Assembly (NCBI RefSeq): GCF_000499845.2
Contig: NC_023759.2
Span: forward strand, 45,478,672 to 45,542,671
Source of the DNA: Phaseolus vulgaris
Lineage: Eukaryota > Streptophyta > Magnoliopsida > Fabales > Fabaceae
Length of the DNA stretch: 64,000 bases
Reading direction: 5' to 3'
The position numbers and the translations under genes are program-made. Positions 62,611 to 64,000 of this stretch are shown piece by piece. The notes under the pieces were generated by a model. That model ran no database searches. It saw only the letters and a list, made by a program, of their open reading frames with translations, and was not told the origin of the DNA. Positions within the stretch are counted from its first letter, which is position 1. Every line of letters begins with the position of its first letter.

Positions 62611-62999
62611 GTAAGTTTAGCTTGGAGGATGATTTTGGATAGAATATGAATTTGGTTAGGAGAGGGTTAGCTCTAGGAAATACTCTCTTCCCAATGTGTG
62701 GTATGGAGGAGGAAGGCACCAATCATTTGCTCTTCACATGTGTAATGTCATGCATTACAAGGCAAAAACACATTTTGAACAATTCTTTTTGGCTGGTTTG
62801 ACTAATTACAAAATAGAATACAGAAAGAGGTTTGGATGATAAGCATATGAATTCTATAGTTTCACAGAAATAAAATTATTTTTGGAAATGGGATAATAGA
62901 TGGTGTAGAGATTTTCATGCTGGCTCACTAAGAAGTTGGGAGTGAATAACTAATAAGATTCAAAAACTAATTTCACTTACTCCAAATGGTGCCTTAGTT
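62611..62999 (+). pseudogene. LINE pol fragment: zinc-binding (zf-RVT) region
   Basis: The plus-strand frame at 62611 reads VSLAWRMILDRI and is then broken. A second frame reads NLVRRGLALGNTLFPMC and GMEEEGTNHLLFTC up to 62741. A later frame near 62870 reads HRNKIIFGNGIIDGVEIF, and a further shifted frame reads LRSWE, stop, ITNKI. These are successive pieces of the zf-RVT domain and C-terminal tail of plant LINE reverse transcriptases. At least two frame shifts and several stops are present, and the first zinc-ligand Cys (normally L-C-P-x-C) is Phe here. The element is 5'-truncated. Confidence 0.7.
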
Positions 63000-63589
63000 C
63001 ACTAACATGCCTTAAGTTCTAATGAATGCAGTGGTAAATCTTCTGCCAAAGTTAGCGTCCTAGTTCAAATATTATGTTGACTAAAATTTGTCTAAGAAAA
63101 GTTAGATTTCTTAGTTGTTTTATTGATGTAGGGATCACAACAAAGAGACAATCAAGTAATTACAAGAAGTGCAAAATTATTTTCAACATGAAAGCCATAA
63201 ATTTTGTATGACTTAATTGAGTACAATAAGGTCAACATTTACATTTTTGTGATTGTGTGATCATAAGGTGAAAACTTAGCTTTTTTCTAATTGCAAGTTT
63301 TTGGAAAGTTGTACACATTGTTTTGCTTATTAGCAATATTCTTTTGAGTAATAGCGTCAAGGAATTACTAATGAATGCAAAGGTGTTTTTTTGGTTTAGT
63401 TGGATACATATACAGTTTTAGGTTATATTGTAATAGAAGGGTTTGAGAGCTATGCCATACAACCAAAAACATTTTTTCTATGTTGAAACCTCCTTCAAAT
63501 ACTCTATTTTTTTAAATAAGAAAAACTTTGAAACTACAAAACTGTATTGTAATACGTATGAACATTATTATTAAATAATAGAAGATTTA
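63000..63589. other. Spacer, possibly LINE 3' UTR at its left
   Basis: AT-rich DNA with no gene. The first few hundred bases could belong to the LINE relic, but no A-tail is evident. Confidence 0.4.
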
Positions 63590-63960
63590 GGTAGGTAGGT
63601 ATAGTTGGTTACCTTTGTGTTTTCTCTAAATGCTTTTTAGATACATGAACTATTAAGGAAATAATAATTATCAAATTATATGTAATTATTGTATGCAATA
63701 TTTGACGATATTGTACTCAATTATATGCAATTAATTTTATAATTATAAAATCTCATGATTAGTATCCTACCTAATTAGATTGTAATTTAGGAGAGAGAAA
63801 ATTCATATATATTTCCTGTACATGAAGTGATGTAATATACACATAAGAGAATAAGAAACATCTCTTCTTCTTACCATTTTTTATCATTTTCTTATATAAA
63901 CTTCAATAACTTTTTTTTTCTTATTTATGAAGTTCGCATATATGGTTGAAGCGAAATAGA
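63590..63960. mobile_element. Possible LTR fragment
   Basis: The stretch CTGTACATGAAGTGATGTAA, then AGAGAATAAGAAACATCTC and TTCTTCTTAC near 63820-63880, has the look of the transcribed R/U5 region of a Ty1/copia-type LTR. No matching LTR, primer-binding site or coding region lies in the window, so this is a weak assignment. Confidence 0.25.
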
Positions 63961-64000
63961 GATAAAAAAAATGTCTTTAGATCCCGAGTTCCTTCCTCAA

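Overview
This window looks like nuclear DNA from a flowering plant. The genes have short introns with GT-AG borders, the intergenic DNA is very AT-rich with long (AT)n tracts, and relics of LINEs, LTR elements, CACTA, hAT-like and MITE transposons are scattered throughout. The protein families and repeat types fit a legume, probably a phaseoloid bean relative. That assignment is inference, not proven from the sequence.

Three protein-coding genes can be reconstructed exon by exon with consistent splice phases. (1) An aluminium-activated malate transporter (ALMT) family anion channel on the minus strand, 4783 to 2700, six coding exons, 482 residues. (2) A BEL1-like TALE homeodomain transcription factor, closest in layout to BLH1, on the plus strand, 44939 to 47771, four coding exons, 679 residues, with a spliced 5' leader carrying small upstream ORFs. 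(3) A BTB/POZ protein of the At3g05675 type on the minus strand, 53005 to 51199, 440 residues if a 12-nt first coding exon is accepted. The genes have unrelated roles (membrane anion transport, development, probable ubiquitin-ligase adaptor) and do not form a functional cluster.

Layout: 1-2.7 kb AT-rich spacer; 2.7-4.9 kb ALMT gene; 5.5-9.8 kb degenerate LTR, LINE and hAT-like material ending in a decayed RNase H domain; 9.8-15.7 kb spacer; 15.7-19.05 kb a cluster of related MITEs; 19-31 kb gene-poor DNA with tandem duplications and a GC-richer promoter-like island at 27.06-27.72 kb; 31.1-32.05 kb a CACTA-type end, an AT tandem repeat and a tRNA-derived SINE; 32-36.3 kb AT spacer with microsatellites; 36.3-37.5 kb a probable solo LTR; 38.4-38.8 kb a LINE 3' end; 40.3-41.5 kb promoter-like DNA and one orphan candidate exon; 43.7-48.1 kb the BLH1-like gene; 51.2-53.4 kb the BTB gene; 53.6-55.2 kb a second cluster of the same MITEs beside the BTB promoter; 55.8-64 kb AT-rich DNA with CACTA, LINE and other repeat relics.

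The most notable structure not explained by genes is the MITE family. It has about 30-bp inverted ends built around CTTCCTGCACC, mostly 9-bp target duplications (Mutator-like), and in two copies an internal array of near-perfect 24-bp palindromes. I saw no tRNA gene, rRNA gene or CRISPR array, and no convincing microRNA precursor.
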